Source of the DNA: Ramlibacter tataouinensis
GTDB lineage: Bacteria > Pseudomonadota > Gammaproteobacteria > Burkholderiales > Burkholderiaceae_C
Direction: 5' to 3'
Assembly: GCA_002427815.1 (NCBI GenBank)
Contig: DIZF01000055.1
Coordinates: 26,141-90,140 of the forward strand
Length of the DNA stretch: 64,000 nt
Shown here: piece by piece, positions 1 through 8,764 of the stretch
Numbering within the stretch: position 1 is the first letter of the stretch
How the letters are laid out: each line of letters starts with the position of its first letter
Translations under genes and position numbers: made by a program
Notes under the pieces: generated by a model
Told to the model about the DNA's origin: nothing
What the model saw: the letters and a program-made list of their open reading frames with translations, nothing else
Database searches by the model: none

Positions 1-432
1 GATGTGCACATCGAAGTTGTCTTCCTCGCTGACGGCGAGGCGCTTGCCGTCGGGGGAGAAGCTCACGTCTTCGTTACCGCGATAGACCTTCAGGGCGGGC
101 GAGGGGAATTCCCACACGATGCTCTTGTCCGGCGCGATCTCGATCAGCCGGTTGTTGCGCCGGTCGGCGATCAGGATGGGGTAAGGCAGCGGCTTGCCCC
201 AGGACGCCACCGGGTTCTTGCGGTTGCCGGTGACCGGTGGGATGGGTGGCAGCTTGACGCCACTGGAGACGATCCCGGCGCCCATCATCTCGGGCGTGAC
301 CTCGACGTCGATGCCCTTGCCGGCGCGGCTCTGCGGCGCGGCGGCGAGCGGCAGCACGGCCAGGAATGCGGCGAGGGCGATGCGGATGCAGGCCTGGCGG
401 ACTGCGCCCGGCGGGCTCGATGTTGGCTTCAT
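1..432 (-). CDS. Secreted beta-propeller-like protein, 5' end only (cut by window edge)
   Basis: The start codon is at 432 on the minus strand, preceded by a good ribosome site (AAGGAG), and 144 codons are open to the window edge. Residues 11-36 form a signal peptide: a hydrophobic stretch of Ala, Leu and Ile followed by an Ala-rich cleavage region. The mature part contains a segment of the type DRRNNRLIEIAPDKSIVWEF, then a second stretch with FSPDG. Both resemble blades of PQQ-like, NHL or arylsulfotransferase-type propellers that report a position in a periplasmic sensor or quinoprotein. The function cannot be assigned from this fragment. The gene lies in the same direction as the carbonic anhydrase upstream of it, about 105 bases away. 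Confidence 0.6.
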   Translation of the reverse strand, partial: MKPTSSPPGAVRQACIRIALAAFLAVLPLAAAPQSRAGKGIDVEVTPEMMGAGIVSSGVKLPPIPPVTGNRKNPVASWGKPLPYPILIADRRNNRLIEIAPDKSIVWEFPSPALKVYRGNEDVSFSPDGKRLAVSEEDNFDVHI

Positions 433-538
433 GCGAACTCCTTCACGAGGATGGCGGGTGGCCATCCAGCCTGGAAATTCCTGAGTATGCGCGTGGGCCC
501 CGCCTTGACCTGAAACAAGTGCAGCGTGCAGCGGGCCC

Positions 539-1237
539 TCAGGGACTCTCGAGCACCACGCGCCCGTTCAGCGGCTGCACGGCGCGGGCGTTGTCGGCAA
601 AACGCTGGCGATAGCTCGCCAGCTGGGCGGCTGAAATCTGCAGCGGCTGCTTCAGCACGATCCAGTCCACGCCTTCGGTGCAGGGCGGTGCCGTCACCGA
701 GCCGGAATAGCGGTAGTAACCCCGCGCGGCGGGCAGCAGTTCGCGCGGGTCCACCGTCGAGCCTGGGATGAGGTGGTCGCCGTCCGCATGCGCCGGAATC
801 CTCGGCAGCAGCCGCGCCAGCAGCGGATTCTCGGCGCCGGTGCGAAACAGCACCGCCACCGCCAACAGCTGGCCGGAGGCGCTCTTGTGCAGCAGGTGGG
901 CCACCATCGGGAACTCCTCGCCGCCCACCCTGTCCCCGGCCGGCGTGTGGAAGTGGAACTGCTGCAGCGAATAGCGCTCGCCGCCGATGCGCAGCACGCT
1001 GCCCTTGCCGAAGCGCACGCGCACGGTGTGGCCGTCATCGGCAATCTTCAGTGGCGCTGTCGCGTAGTCGAAGACCAGCGCCGGCAGCGGCCGTTTCTGC
1101 GTGGCGGTGATGTCAATGGGCGACTGGCGCCGCCCGCTCTCGCACAGCGTGGCGTTGGCGGCAACGGCGAACAGGCCGAGCGGCAACAGCAGGAGCTTCA
1201 TGAGGGCGCTCCGGGCGCTCGGCGACAAGGTCGGCAT
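539..1237 (-). CDS. Alpha-class carbonic anhydrase, exported
   Basis: This enzyme hydrates CO2 to bicarbonate, probably in the periplasm. With the start at 1237 (AAAGGA about 11 bases upstream) it has 232 residues. Other possible starts are 1285 and 1201. A hydrophobic signal segment spans about residues 13-30. The alpha-CA core is clear: QSPIDI near 38-43, QFHFHTP with zinc ligands His95 and His97, and AHLLH with the third ligand His114. Near the C-terminus, YRYSGSVTAPPCTEGVDW carries the Thr199-equivalent gatekeeper. The Glu usually found two residues before the third His is Val here, which I recall as common in proteobacterial members. The length is normal for bacterial alpha-CAs. Confidence 0.88.
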   Translation of the reverse strand: MPTLSPSARSALMKLLLLPLGLFAVAANATLCESGRRQSPIDITATQKRPLPALVFDYATAPLKIADDGHTVRVRFGKGSVLRIGGERYSLQQFHFHTPAGDRVGGEEFPMVAHLLHKSASGQLLAVAVLFRTGAENPLLARLLPRIPAHADGDHLIPGSTVDPRELLPAARGYYRYSGSVTAPPCTEGVDWIVLKQPLQISAAQLASYRQRFADNARAVQPLNGRVVLESP

Positions 1238-1335
1238 CACAGAGGGGGTCCTTTTTCGGCGAGGAGGGGGCAACCGATGATGCAACGAACGGCGGCGCTG
1301 CGCCAGTCACGCGTGTAAGCACCGCCGGTCAATAG

Positions 1336-1364
1336 TTGACATCTAAAGCTATGACAAGTAATGT
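1336..1364 (+). promoter_or_regulatory. Candidate sigma-70 promoter of the 1433-4433 operon
   Basis: TTGACA at 1336-1341 matches the -35 consensus exactly. After a 17-base spacer, TAATGT at 1359-1364 is a partial -10 match (T, A and final T). It lies about 70 bases upstream of the first gene of the operon, in the short region shared with the divergent carbonic anhydrase gene. It is supported by motif and spacing only. Confidence 0.45.
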
Positions 1365-1432
1365 GTCGCGCCGGCCCTGGCGGCCGCGCAGATCGATCCG
1401 TCACATCTCCTTTCAACCGGATAAACCGTTCC

Positions 1433-2506
1433 ATGAAAATCGCTGTCCTGGGTGGGGGCCACGGCTGCTATGCCGCTGCCGCAGACTTGTCGGAGGCTGG
1501 CCATGAAGTGCGACTCTGGCGTCGTGACGCGGCTGCGCTGCGGCCGCTGATCGAGGCCGGCTCCGTCCTGCTCCAGGATGCGGCGGGCTCGCGCGAGGTG
1601 CCTGTCGCGCTGGCCAGCGCCGACATGTCGCGGGTGCTCCAGGATGCGGCGCTGATCCTGATTCCCAGCCCGGCCACGGCGCAGGCCGACATCGCGCGAG
1701 CCATGGCGCCGCACCTCGTGAGCGGGCAGGTGGTCTTCCTCGCACCCGGCACGTTTGGCAGCTACGTCATGGCACGCATCGTGCGCGACTGCGGCAACAC
1801 GGCGGACATCGCGTGGGCGGAGACCGGCACCTTGCCCTATCTCGCGCGCAAGCACGGGGAGCGCGAGGTCAACCTGACCGTCCGCGCGGTGCGCCTGCCC
1901 ACCGGCGTGTATCCGGCGTGCCGCGCGAAGGAGGCGATCGCGCGCATCCGCGAGGCCTATGCCAGCGTGCACGGCTGCGGCGACGCGCTCTCGGGTGCGC
2001 TGATGAATGCCGGACCGGTGATCCACCCGCCACTGATGGTGATGAACGCCGCGCCCTTGCAGCACTTCGAGCGCTGGGACATCCACAACGAAGGCACGCA
2101 GCCCGCGGTGCGCGCCGTCACCGACCGGCTCGACCGCGAGCGCATCGCGGTACGCGAAGCGCTGGGCTACCCGGCCCCGCACTATCCGTTGGCCGACCAC
2201 TACAACAACGACCAGTGGATGTATGGCGATGCGCACAAGAAGCTCGTCAAGTCGGGCGACTGGCGCGAACACATCGACCTGCACACCCATCGCTACATCA
2301 CCGAGGACACCGAGCTGGGCCTGGCTTTCCTGGCATCGGTCGCGCGCTGGAGCGCAACCGACGCGCCGCTCGCGAATGGCCTGCTGGCCGTTGTCGGCGG
2401 CTTCCTGGGGCGCGACCTGCGCCACGGGCCGCGGACCCTGGAGGCGCTCGGCCTCGCCGGCCTCGGCCGCGCAGCTCTGCTGCAGCAATTGCACGAGGGA
2501 GCCTGA
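1433..2506 (+). CDS. NAD/NADP octopine/nopaline dehydrogenase family protein
   Basis: This is a 357-residue two-domain oxidoreductase. The N-terminal Rossmann fold opens with a glycine-rich loop (GGGHGCYAAAADL, residues 7-19). The C-terminal helical domain carries the family's conserved region, including HYPLADHYNNDQWMYG, with a likely catalytic His. Family members join or cleave an amino acid and a 2-oxo acid (opines) or reduce related 2-oxo acids with NAD(P)H; the substrate here is unknown. The ATG at 1433 was chosen because the Rossmann strand begins directly after it, although the open frame extends 24 codons further upstream. It is the first gene of a compact operon with the hydroxyacyl-CoA dehydrogenase two bases downstream. 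Confidence 0.8.
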   Translation: MKIAVLGGGHGCYAAAADLSEAGHEVRLWRRDAAALRPLIEAGSVLLQDAAGSREVPVALASADMSRVLQDAALILIPSPATAQADIARAMAPHLVSGQVVFLAPGTFGSYVMARIVRDCGNTADIAWAETGTLPYLARKHGEREVNLTVRAVRLPTGVYPACRAKEAIARIREAYASVHGCGDALSGALMNAGPVIHPPLMVMNAAPLQHFERWDIHNEGTQPAVRAVTDRLDRERIAVREALGYPAPHYPLADHYNNDQWMYGDAHKKLVKSGDWREHIDLHTHRYITEDTELGLAFLASVARWSATDAPLANGLLAVVGGFLGRDLRHGPRTLEALGLAGLGRAALLQQLHEGA

Positions 2507-2508
2507 CG

Positions 2509-3504
2509 ATGGCCCGCTTTGCCGCTGTCGGCGCCGGTCGCATGGGGCGCGGCATTGCGATTGCCTTCGCCTATGCCGGCCATCGGATCGCGCTCATCGA
2601 CCTGCGACAGCGCTCGCCGCAAGCGTGGCAGCGCCTGTGCGATGAGGCGCGCGGCGAGATCGATGCCAGCCTGAGGGTGCTGGCGCAGCTCGGCGCCTTC
2701 GAGCCGAGCCAGGTCGAGGCGATCGCCGCGCGGGTGGAACTGGTCGATGCCGATGGCGCGGCGGCCGCGCTGGCAGCCGCCGAACTGGTGTTCGAAGGCG
2801 TGCCGGAAACCATGGAGGCCAAGCGCGATGCCTTCGAGCAGATCAATCGGCATTGCAGCGACGAGGCCATCCTCACCTCGACCACCAGCAGCATTCTGGT
2901 GACGCAGCTGGCGCAGCTGGTGCGCCGCCCCGAGCGCTTCCTCAACATGCACTGGCTCAATCCGGCCTATCTGATCCCGGTGGTCGAGCTCAGCACCCAT
3001 GCGGGAACCGACCCCGGCGTGGTGGAGCGAACGCGCGCGCTGATGGAGGGGATCGGCAAGCTGCCCGTGGTATGCGGGCCCACGCCGGGCTACATCGTGC
3101 CGCGGCTGCAGGCCCTGATCATGAACGAGGCGGCGCGCATGATCGAGGAGGGCGCCGCCACTGCAGAAGAGATCGACAAGGCCACGCGCTTCGGCCTGGG
3201 ACTGCGCTTCGCAGCGATCGGCGTGGTGGAGTTCATCGACTTCGGCGGCAGCGACATCCTGCATCACGCGAGCCGCGAAATGGCGGCGTCCGTCGATGCG
3301 AATCGCTACGCCGCTCCGGCCATCGTCGGTCGCATGGTGGAGCAGGGCCACCTGGGCGTGAAGACCGGCAGCGGGTTCTACGACTACACCGGCCGCGACG
3401 TACCGGCCTACCGGCGCGACGTTCTGGCGCGCACGCTGGCCATGCTGCGCCACGCCGGCCTGTGGAAGCCGCCCGCGGCGGCGACGCTCGACGCGCAGCC
3501 ATGA
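2509..3504 (+). CDS. 3-hydroxyacyl-CoA dehydrogenase family protein
   Basis: This 331-residue NAD-dependent dehydrogenase probably oxidises a 3-hydroxyacyl-CoA to the 3-oxoacyl-CoA. The nucleotide-binding loop is VGAGRMGRGIAIAF (residues 7-20). HWLNPAYLIPVVEL in the middle holds the catalytic His region, and the C-terminal domain carries EFIDFGGSDILHHAS, typical of single-domain 3HCDH proteins. It is not fused to an enoyl-CoA hydratase. It starts two bases after the upstream gene, and its stop overlaps the next ATG (ATGA), so translation is probably coupled. It may serve the aromatic catabolic run beyond the MarR gene, but this is inferred from proximity only. Confidence 0.85.
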   Translation: MARFAAVGAGRMGRGIAIAFAYAGHRIALIDLRQRSPQAWQRLCDEARGEIDASLRVLAQLGAFEPSQVEAIAARVELVDADGAAAALAAAELVFEGVPETMEAKRDAFEQINRHCSDEAILTSTTSSILVTQLAQLVRRPERFLNMHWLNPAYLIPVVELSTHAGTDPGVVERTRALMEGIGKLPVVCGPTPGYIVPRLQALIMNEAARMIEEGAATAEEIDKATRFGLGLRFAAIGVVEFIDFGGSDILHHASREMAASVDANRYAAPAIVGRMVEQGHLGVKTGSGFYDYTGRDVPAYRRDVLARTLAMLRHAGLWKPPAAATLDAQP

Positions 3505-4433
3505 AAGCGGTGCGCGTTCATGCGTTCGGCCAGCCCCCGCAGGTCGACGAGATCGAGGCGCCGCATCCCGCGCGAGGCCGCACCATCGTGGAAATGCGCG
3601 CCGCCACCGTCGGCCATATCGACCGCACCGTCTGGAGCGGCAGCTTCCTGCAGCATCCGCCCCTGCCCTACATTCCGGGCGTGGAGGCGGCTGGCATCGT
3701 GCGGTCCAGCGAGCGCTTTGCCGCCGGTGCGCGCGTGTGGATGCGTGGCTGCGGCCTGGGCATCCGGACCGACGGCACCTGGTGCGAATCCATAGCTGCT
3801 CCTGACGAGGCCGTGGAAAAGCTGCCCGATGCCATGTCGATGGAACTCGGATCGGCTTTCTTTTCGCCTTGTACTTCCGCCTGGGTGGCGTTGCACGACG
3901 TCGGGCGGCTGCAGCCCGGGGAGCGGCTGCTCGTCACCGGCGCGAGCGGTGCCGTCGGCTCCATCACTGTGCAGTTGTCGCTCGACATGGGCGCTCGTGT
4001 CTACGCGGTCGTGCGTGACGCAGAGCAGGCGGCCCGCCTGCCGCCGGCCGCCACGGCCGTGTTCGAGGATGGCCTGGCCGGCAGCAGTGCGGTCGACGTG
4101 CTGGTCGACACGGTTGGCGGCGCCCTGCTCGCGGCGGCACTGCCCCGCGTAGCTCCCGGCGGGCGCGCCGTGCTGGTCGGCTATACCGGCGGCCACGCCC
4201 TGTCGCTCGATCTGCCGGCCTTGCTCCAGCGGGACGTCGCGCTGTTGCCGTTGAACATGATGCGCCGGGAGGCAGCCGGGCGGGCGGCGGTGCCCGAACT
4301 GATGCGGCGGCTGGGCGATGGCCGGCTGCGGCTCGATGTCACGACCTTTCCGCTGCACGAGGCTGGGACGGCGCTGGCGTGGCTCGCACAACGCGGCCAT
4401 CGTGGTCGCGCCGTGCTGGTGCCCGGAACCTGA
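3501..4433 (+). CDS. Zinc-free MDR-family quinone oxidoreductase / alcohol dehydrogenase
   Basis: The 310-residue protein belongs to the medium-chain dehydrogenase/reductase superfamily. The N-terminal GroES-like domain runs from MKAVRVHAFG to about residue 120 and lacks the Cys-rich structural zinc loop of Zn alcohol dehydrogenases. The NAD(P) domain carries TGASGAVGSITVQLS near residue 147. This suggests an NADPH-dependent quinone or enoyl reductase. The start overlaps the stop of the 3HCDH gene by four bases. The gene ends 11 bases before the convergent MarR gene, with no room for a strong terminator. Confidence 0.78.
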   Translation: MKAVRVHAFGQPPQVDEIEAPHPARGRTIVEMRAATVGHIDRTVWSGSFLQHPPLPYIPGVEAAGIVRSSERFAAGARVWMRGCGLGIRTDGTWCESIAAPDEAVEKLPDAMSMELGSAFFSPCTSAWVALHDVGRLQPGERLLVTGASGAVGSITVQLSLDMGARVYAVVRDAEQAARLPPAATAVFEDGLAGSSAVDVLVDTVGGALLAAALPRVAPGGRAVLVGYTGGHALSLDLPALLQRDVALLPLNMMRREAAGRAAVPELMRRLGDGRLRLDVTTFPLHEAGTALAWLAQRGHRGRAVLVPGT

Positions 4434-4444
4434 ACGCCCGACGC

Positions 4445-4957
4445 TCAGGTTTCCGACGGCGTCGCGCGGTGCAATTCGATGATGTGGCGCAGTGTCGACT
4501 TGAGCTCTTCGGCCCGTTCGAGACCGAACGGCTCCAGCACCCGCTGCTCGTGGGCGCGCGCCAGCGCAATCAGGCGCGAGACCATCCGGCTGCCGGCCGG
4601 CGTGATCTTCACCAGCGTGATGCGCCGGTCGCCGTTCTTGTCCAGTCGCTCGACCAGGCCCTTGCCCTCCATGCGGTCGAGCAAACGGGTGGCAGTGGGC
4701 TGCTTGATGGTCGAGATGGCAGCGAGCCGCCCGATGCTCAGCGGCGCGCTGCCGGCCAGCGTGGCCAGCACCCGCCATTCGGAGACGGAGAAGCCGTTGG
4801 CCCGCACGACCTGATGGAACTCCCCCGAGATCAGCTGGCTCGCCTGGGCCAGCAGAGCGGCCAGGTAGTCATCGACAAAACGGTCCGCCACGGCACGCGA
4901 TCGCTGCATCTCATGATTGTGTGCCCGGCCGGGTTTTCCCGGAGCGTTCAGATCCAT
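4445..4957 (-). CDS. MarR-family transcriptional regulator
   Basis: This 170-residue regulator has a winged-helix core at about residues 55-125: SVSEWRVLATLAGS, then the recognition-helix region LSIGRLAAISTIKQPTATR and the wing RLDKNGDRRITLVKIT. MarR proteins bind as dimers to palindromes and are often released by phenolic or aromatic acids or their CoA esters. It is divergent from the iorA-led catabolic run with an 81-base spacer, which makes it the obvious candidate repressor of that run. The effector is unknown. Confidence 0.88.
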   Translation of the reverse strand: MDLNAPGKPGRAHNHEMQRSRAVADRFVDDYLAALLAQASQLISGEFHQVVRANGFSVSEWRVLATLAGSAPLSIGRLAAISTIKQPTATRLLDRMEGKGLVERLDKNGDRRITLVKITPAGSRMVSRLIALARAHEQRVLEPFGLERAEELKSTLRHIIELHRATPSET

Positions 4958-5038
4958 GATTATTGATATATTGACAGTTCAACTATTGCCATCATAGCAA
5001 GGTGAGCAGCAGCAGATTGGGTTTCTGGAAGGATCAGG
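4958..5038. promoter_or_regulatory. Divergent control region between marR and iorA
   Basis: This AT-rich 81-base spacer separates two divergent genes. It contains TTGACAGTTCAA at 4971-4982, an interrupted palindrome (TTGA-N4-TCAA) overlapping a -35-like TTGACA, and a neighbouring TTGATATATTGA at 4963-4974. Either could be a MarR operator, since MarR sites are often short AT-rich inverted repeats that cover the promoter. No strong -10 box for the rightward promoter stands out. Confidence 0.4.
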
Positions 5039-7198
5039 ATGGCTGAGCGTTCTTTTGCCGAGGAAGTGAAAAAGCTGCGGCTGGGCGCCGGCGAGCTTTT
5101 CCGCGGCGAAGGCATCCTCGCTGTGACGAAGGCGCTGCTGGAGTCGGGCGTGGCCTACGTGGCGGGCTACCAGGGCGCGCCGATCTCGCATCTCATGGAC
5201 GTGCTGGCCGACGCCCAGGACATTCTCGCGGAGCACGGAATCCGCTTCGAGAACAGCGCCAGCGAAGCCACGGCTGCCGCAACGCTCGCGGCGTCCGTCA
5301 ACTACCCGCTGCGCGGAGCCGTCACCTTCAAGTCCACCGCCGGCACCAATGTGGCGTCCGACGCGCTCGCCAACCTGGCCTCGGGTGGCGTGACGGGCGG
5401 CGCGCTCATCGTGGTCGGCGAGGACTATGGCGAGGGTTCGTCGATCATGCAGGAGCGCAGCCACGCCTTCGCGATGAAATCGCAGATCTGGCTGCTCGAC
5501 CCGCGGCCCAACCTGCCGGCCATCGTGCGGGCGGTCAAGAGCGGCTTCGAGCTCTCGGAAGCCAGCCATACGCCGGTGATGTTGCAGCTGCGCATCCGCG
5601 CCTGCCATGTGCACGGCGAGTTCGTCGCGGCCGACAACGTCAAGCCGGCCTTTACCGTGCGCGACGCCCTGGAAAACCCGCAGCGCGACGTGAACCGGAT
5701 CGTGCTGCCGCCGGCGAGTTTCCTGCACGAGCAGGAGAAAGTGAACGAACGCTGGCCGGCCGCGGTGCGCTTCATCCTGGAGCGGGGCCTGAACGAATTG
5801 TTTGCCGAAGGCACCGACGAGATCGGGATCGTGGTGCAGGGCGGCAGCTACAACATGCTGATGCGCGCCCTCCTGCGCCTGGGCGTGGCCGATGTCTACG
5901 GCAACAGCCGCGTGCCACTCTACGTGATGAACGTGGCCTACCCGGTGGTGGACAGCGAGGTGCTGCGCTTCTGCCAGGGCAAGCGCGCCGTGTTGATGGT
6001 GGAGGAAGGGCAGCCCAACTTCATCGAGCAGAACATCGCCACCATCCTGCGCCAGGCGGGATCGGCCACCGCGCTGCACGGCAAGGACATGCTGACCATG
6101 GCGGGCGAGTATTCGGCGGCCGAGCTTCTCAAGGGCGCGCGCGCATTCCTCGCGCACTACGGCCGGGTCGAGCCCGCTGCCGTCGAGGCGCGCCAGCCGC
6201 TCAAGGCGGCGGTGATCCCGCTCACGCCGATCGCCGACAGCGTCAACGCGCGGCCGCCGGGCTTTTGCACCGGCTGCCCGGAACGGCCCATCTTCACGGC
6301 GATGAAGCTGGTCGAGCGCGAGCTGGGGCCGCACCACGTGAGCGCCGACATCGGCTGCCACCTGTTCTCCATCCTGCCGCCGTTCAATCTCGGGAACACG
6401 ACCATGGGCTACGGCCTGGGCGCGGCCGGCTCGGCGGCGCTCAACCCGCCGGCCGGCACGCCGCAGGGCAAACGGGCCATCAGCGTGATGGGGGACGGCG
6501 GCTTCTGGCACAACGGGCTCACCAGCGGCATCGCGAACTCGGTGTTCAACCGCAGCGACAACCTCACCATCGTCGTCGACAACAGCTACACCTCGGCCAC
6601 CGGCGGGCAGGACATCCTGTCCTCGACGGCGCAGAACCCCACGCGCAGCACCGGACACGCCATCGAGGCGGCGGTGCGCGGCGTGGGTGTGAAATGGGTT
6701 CGCACCGTCCGCCGCACCTATGACGTCGCCGGCATGCGCGATGCCCTGAAAGAGGCGCTGACCACCCGCGAGCCGGGTCCCAAGGTGCTGATCGCGCAAA
6801 GCGAGTGCATGCTCAACAAACAGCGCCGCGAGAAGCCGCTGGTGCGCCAGGCGGCGGCCGCGGGCAAGCGGGTCGTGCGCGAACGGTTCGGCGTGGATGC
6901 CGACACCTGCACCGGCGACCATTCCTGCATCCGCCTGTCGGGCTGCCCCTCGCTGTCGATCAAGTCCAACCCGGACCCCCTGCGCAGCGACCCGGTCGCC
7001 ACGGTGCTCGACTCCTGCGTGGGCTGCGGCCTGTGCGGCGAGGTGTCGCAAGCCGCGGTGCTGTGCCCCTCGTTCTACCGGGCGCAGATCGTCACCAACC
7101 CGACGCGCTGGGACCGCTTGCGCCAGCGGCTGCGCCAGGCGGTGATAGTCCGGCTGCAACAACGCGATGCGCGCGCCCGTGCGCGCTACGCCTTCTGA
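5039..7198 (+). CDS. iorA: Indolepyruvate (aryl-2-oxoacid) ferredoxin oxidoreductase, alpha subunit
   Basis: This subunit carries the ThDP site for oxidative decarboxylation of arylpyruvates to arylacetyl-CoA. The 719-residue protein has the N-terminal pyruvate:ferredoxin oxidoreductase fold, a central ThDP domain with GDGGFWHNG and VVDNSYTSATGG, and a C-terminal ferredoxin-like domain with two Cys clusters. The second cluster (CVGCGLCGE followed by CP) is canonical. The first (CTGDHSCIRLSGCP) is spread out compared with CxxCxxC. A CP-rich segment, CTGCPERP, precedes the ThDP domain. It is the first gene of the long run, 11 bases before iorB. The true substrate may be a related aryl-2-oxoacid. 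Confidence 0.88.
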   Translation: MAERSFAEEVKKLRLGAGELFRGEGILAVTKALLESGVAYVAGYQGAPISHLMDVLADAQDILAEHGIRFENSASEATAAATLAASVNYPLRGAVTFKSTAGTNVASDALANLASGGVTGGALIVVGEDYGEGSSIMQERSHAFAMKSQIWLLDPRPNLPAIVRAVKSGFELSEASHTPVMLQLRIRACHVHGEFVAADNVKPAFTVRDALENPQRDVNRIVLPPASFLHEQEKVNERWPAAVRFILERGLNELFAEGTDEIGIVVQGGSYNMLMRALLRLGVADVYGNSRVPLYVMNVAYPVVDSEVLRFCQGKRAVLMVEEGQPNFIEQNIATILRQAGSATALHGKDMLTMAGEYSAAELLKGARAFLAHYGRVEPAAVEARQPLKAAVIPLTPIADSVNARPPGFCTGCPERPIFTAMKLVERELGPHHVSADIGCHLFSILPPFNLGNTTMGYGLGAAGSAALNPPAGTPQGKRAISVMGDGGFWHNGLTSGIANSVFNRSDNLTIVVDNSYTSATGGQDILSSTAQNPTRSTGHAIEAAVRGVGVKWVRTVRRTYDVAGMRDALKEALTTREPGPKVLIAQSECMLNKQRREKPLVRQAAAAGKRVVRERFGVDADTCTGDHSCIRLSGCPSLSIKSNPDPLRSDPVATVLDSCVGCGLCGEVSQAAVLCPSFYRAQIVTNPTRWDRLRQRLRQAVIVRLQQRDARARARYAF

Positions 7199-7209
7199 AG
7201 CGCCAGGCG

Positions 7210-8748
7210 ATGGCCGGAACCGAACCGATCAAGATCGCGATCCTCGCCATGGGCGGCGAGGGCGGCGGCGTGCTGGCCGACTGGCTGGTCGACCTCGGCG
7301 AGCACAACGGCTACATCGCCCAGACCACCTCGGTGCCCGGCGTGGCCCAGCGCACCGGCGCCACGATCTACTACGTCGAGCTGTACCCCAGGGTGCAGGC
7401 CGAGCGCGACGGCGGGACCCCGGTGCTGGCGCTGATGCCGCTGCCCGGCGATGTCGACGTCGTGCTCGCCTCCGAGCTGATGGAAGCGGGCCGCGCGGTG
7501 CAGCGCGGCCTGGTCACGCCCGACCGCACCACCCTGGTGGCCTCGACCCACCGGGTCTATTCCATCGCCGAGAAGACCGCCATGGGCGACGGTCGGGTCG
7601 ACGACCACAACCTGATGGCCCATGCGCAGCGCGCCGCCGGGCGTTTCGTGCGTTTCGACATGGCGCAGGCGGCCGAGGACGCCGGCAGCGTGATCAGCGC
7701 CGTCATGTTCGGCGCGCTCGCCGGCACCGGCGTGCTGCCGTTTTCGCGCGCGCAGTTCGAGGGCACCATAGAGCGCGGTGGCGTCGGCGTAAAGCCCAGT
7801 CTCAAAGCGTTTGGGGCCGCCTGCGCGCGCGTCGGTGCGGAGCTGGAGGCGCCAGCGGGGACGGGCCAGACGGGGACGGACGTGCAAGCCGGCGCGCCGG
7901 TGCCCGTGCAGCCGGTGCAGGGCGTGCCGCGCGACCCGCAGGTGCGCGCGCTGCTGGGCCGCGTCGCCGGCGGCTTCCCGGCCAGCGCCGTGCCGGTCCT
8001 CATCGAAGGCGTGCGCCGCCTCATCGACTACCAGGACCCTGCGTATGCGCAGCTGTACCTGGACCGGCTGGCGCGTATCGCCAGCCTGAGGGTAGAAGGC
8101 GAAGCGCTGCTGCTGCAGGAGAGCGCGCGCCACCTGGCCTTGTGGATGAGCTACGAAGACACCGTCCGTGTCGCCCAGCTGAAGACCCGCGCGACCCGCT
8201 TCGAACGCGTGCGCGACGAAGTGCATGCGGGCAGCGACCAGGTGCTCGCGATCAGCGAGTTCATGCACCCGCGCCTGGAGGAGATCTGCGACACGCTCCC
8301 GGCCGGCCTCGGCCGCTGGCTCCTGGGCTCGGGCTGGCCCCGCAGTCTGGTCGGACGCTTCACGCGCACCGGCCGCATCATCTCCACCAGCTCGCTGCGC
8401 GGCTTCCTCCTGCTCTTGCTGGTGGCGGGGATGAAGCGCTGGCGCCGCAGCAGCTTGCGCTTCGCGGTGGAGACGCTGCGGATCGAGCAATGGCTAGCGC
8501 AGATCGAGCAGGCGGCGGCAATCAACCCGCGGCTGGCGGTGGAAGTGGCGCAATGCCAGCGCCTGGTCAAGGGTTACGGCGACACCCATGCGCGCGGCTG
8601 GCGCAATTTCGAAACGCTGATGGCGGTGGTCCGCCGCGCCGGCGCCTCCCTCGCGCCCGTCACGCTGCGTGAGCTGAGCGACGCGGCCCTGGCCGATGAA
8701 CACGGCGACCAGCTGCGCGCGACGCTGGCGCGCCATGCGCTCGCTTGA
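7210..8748 (+). CDS. iorB: Indolepyruvate ferredoxin oxidoreductase, beta subunit with C-terminal extension
   Basis: This is the partner of IorA. Residues 1-200 are the 2-oxoacid:acceptor oxidoreductase gamma-type domain, opening with IAILAMGGEGGGVLADWL. The remaining roughly 300 residues form a helical extension that makes the protein 512 residues long, as in proteobacterial long IorB proteins, whereas archaeal IorB has about 200. The ATG at 7210 was chosen because the conserved strand follows at once. The open frame continues upstream but only overlaps iorA. It precedes the ferredoxin-type reductase by 16 bases. Confidence 0.87.
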   Translation: MAGTEPIKIAILAMGGEGGGVLADWLVDLGEHNGYIAQTTSVPGVAQRTGATIYYVELYPRVQAERDGGTPVLALMPLPGDVDVVLASELMEAGRAVQRGLVTPDRTTLVASTHRVYSIAEKTAMGDGRVDDHNLMAHAQRAAGRFVRFDMAQAAEDAGSVISAVMFGALAGTGVLPFSRAQFEGTIERGGVGVKPSLKAFGAACARVGAELEAPAGTGQTGTDVQAGAPVPVQPVQGVPRDPQVRALLGRVAGGFPASAVPVLIEGVRRLIDYQDPAYAQLYLDRLARIASLRVEGEALLLQESARHLALWMSYEDTVRVAQLKTRATRFERVRDEVHAGSDQVLAISEFMHPRLEEICDTLPAGLGRWLLGSGWPRSLVGRFTRTGRIISTSSLRGFLLLLLVAGMKRWRRSSLRFAVETLRIEQWLAQIEQAAAINPRLAVEVAQCQRLVKGYGDTHARGWRNFETLMAVVRRAGASLAPVTLRELSDAALADEHGDQLRATLARHALA

Positions 8749-8764
8749 GGAAGACCAGGACGCG

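Noticed and set aside
4979..7162. 727-codon minus-strand open frame opposite iorA
   Set aside because: Rich in His, Arg, Gly and Ala without motif; it mirrors the iorA codon bias.
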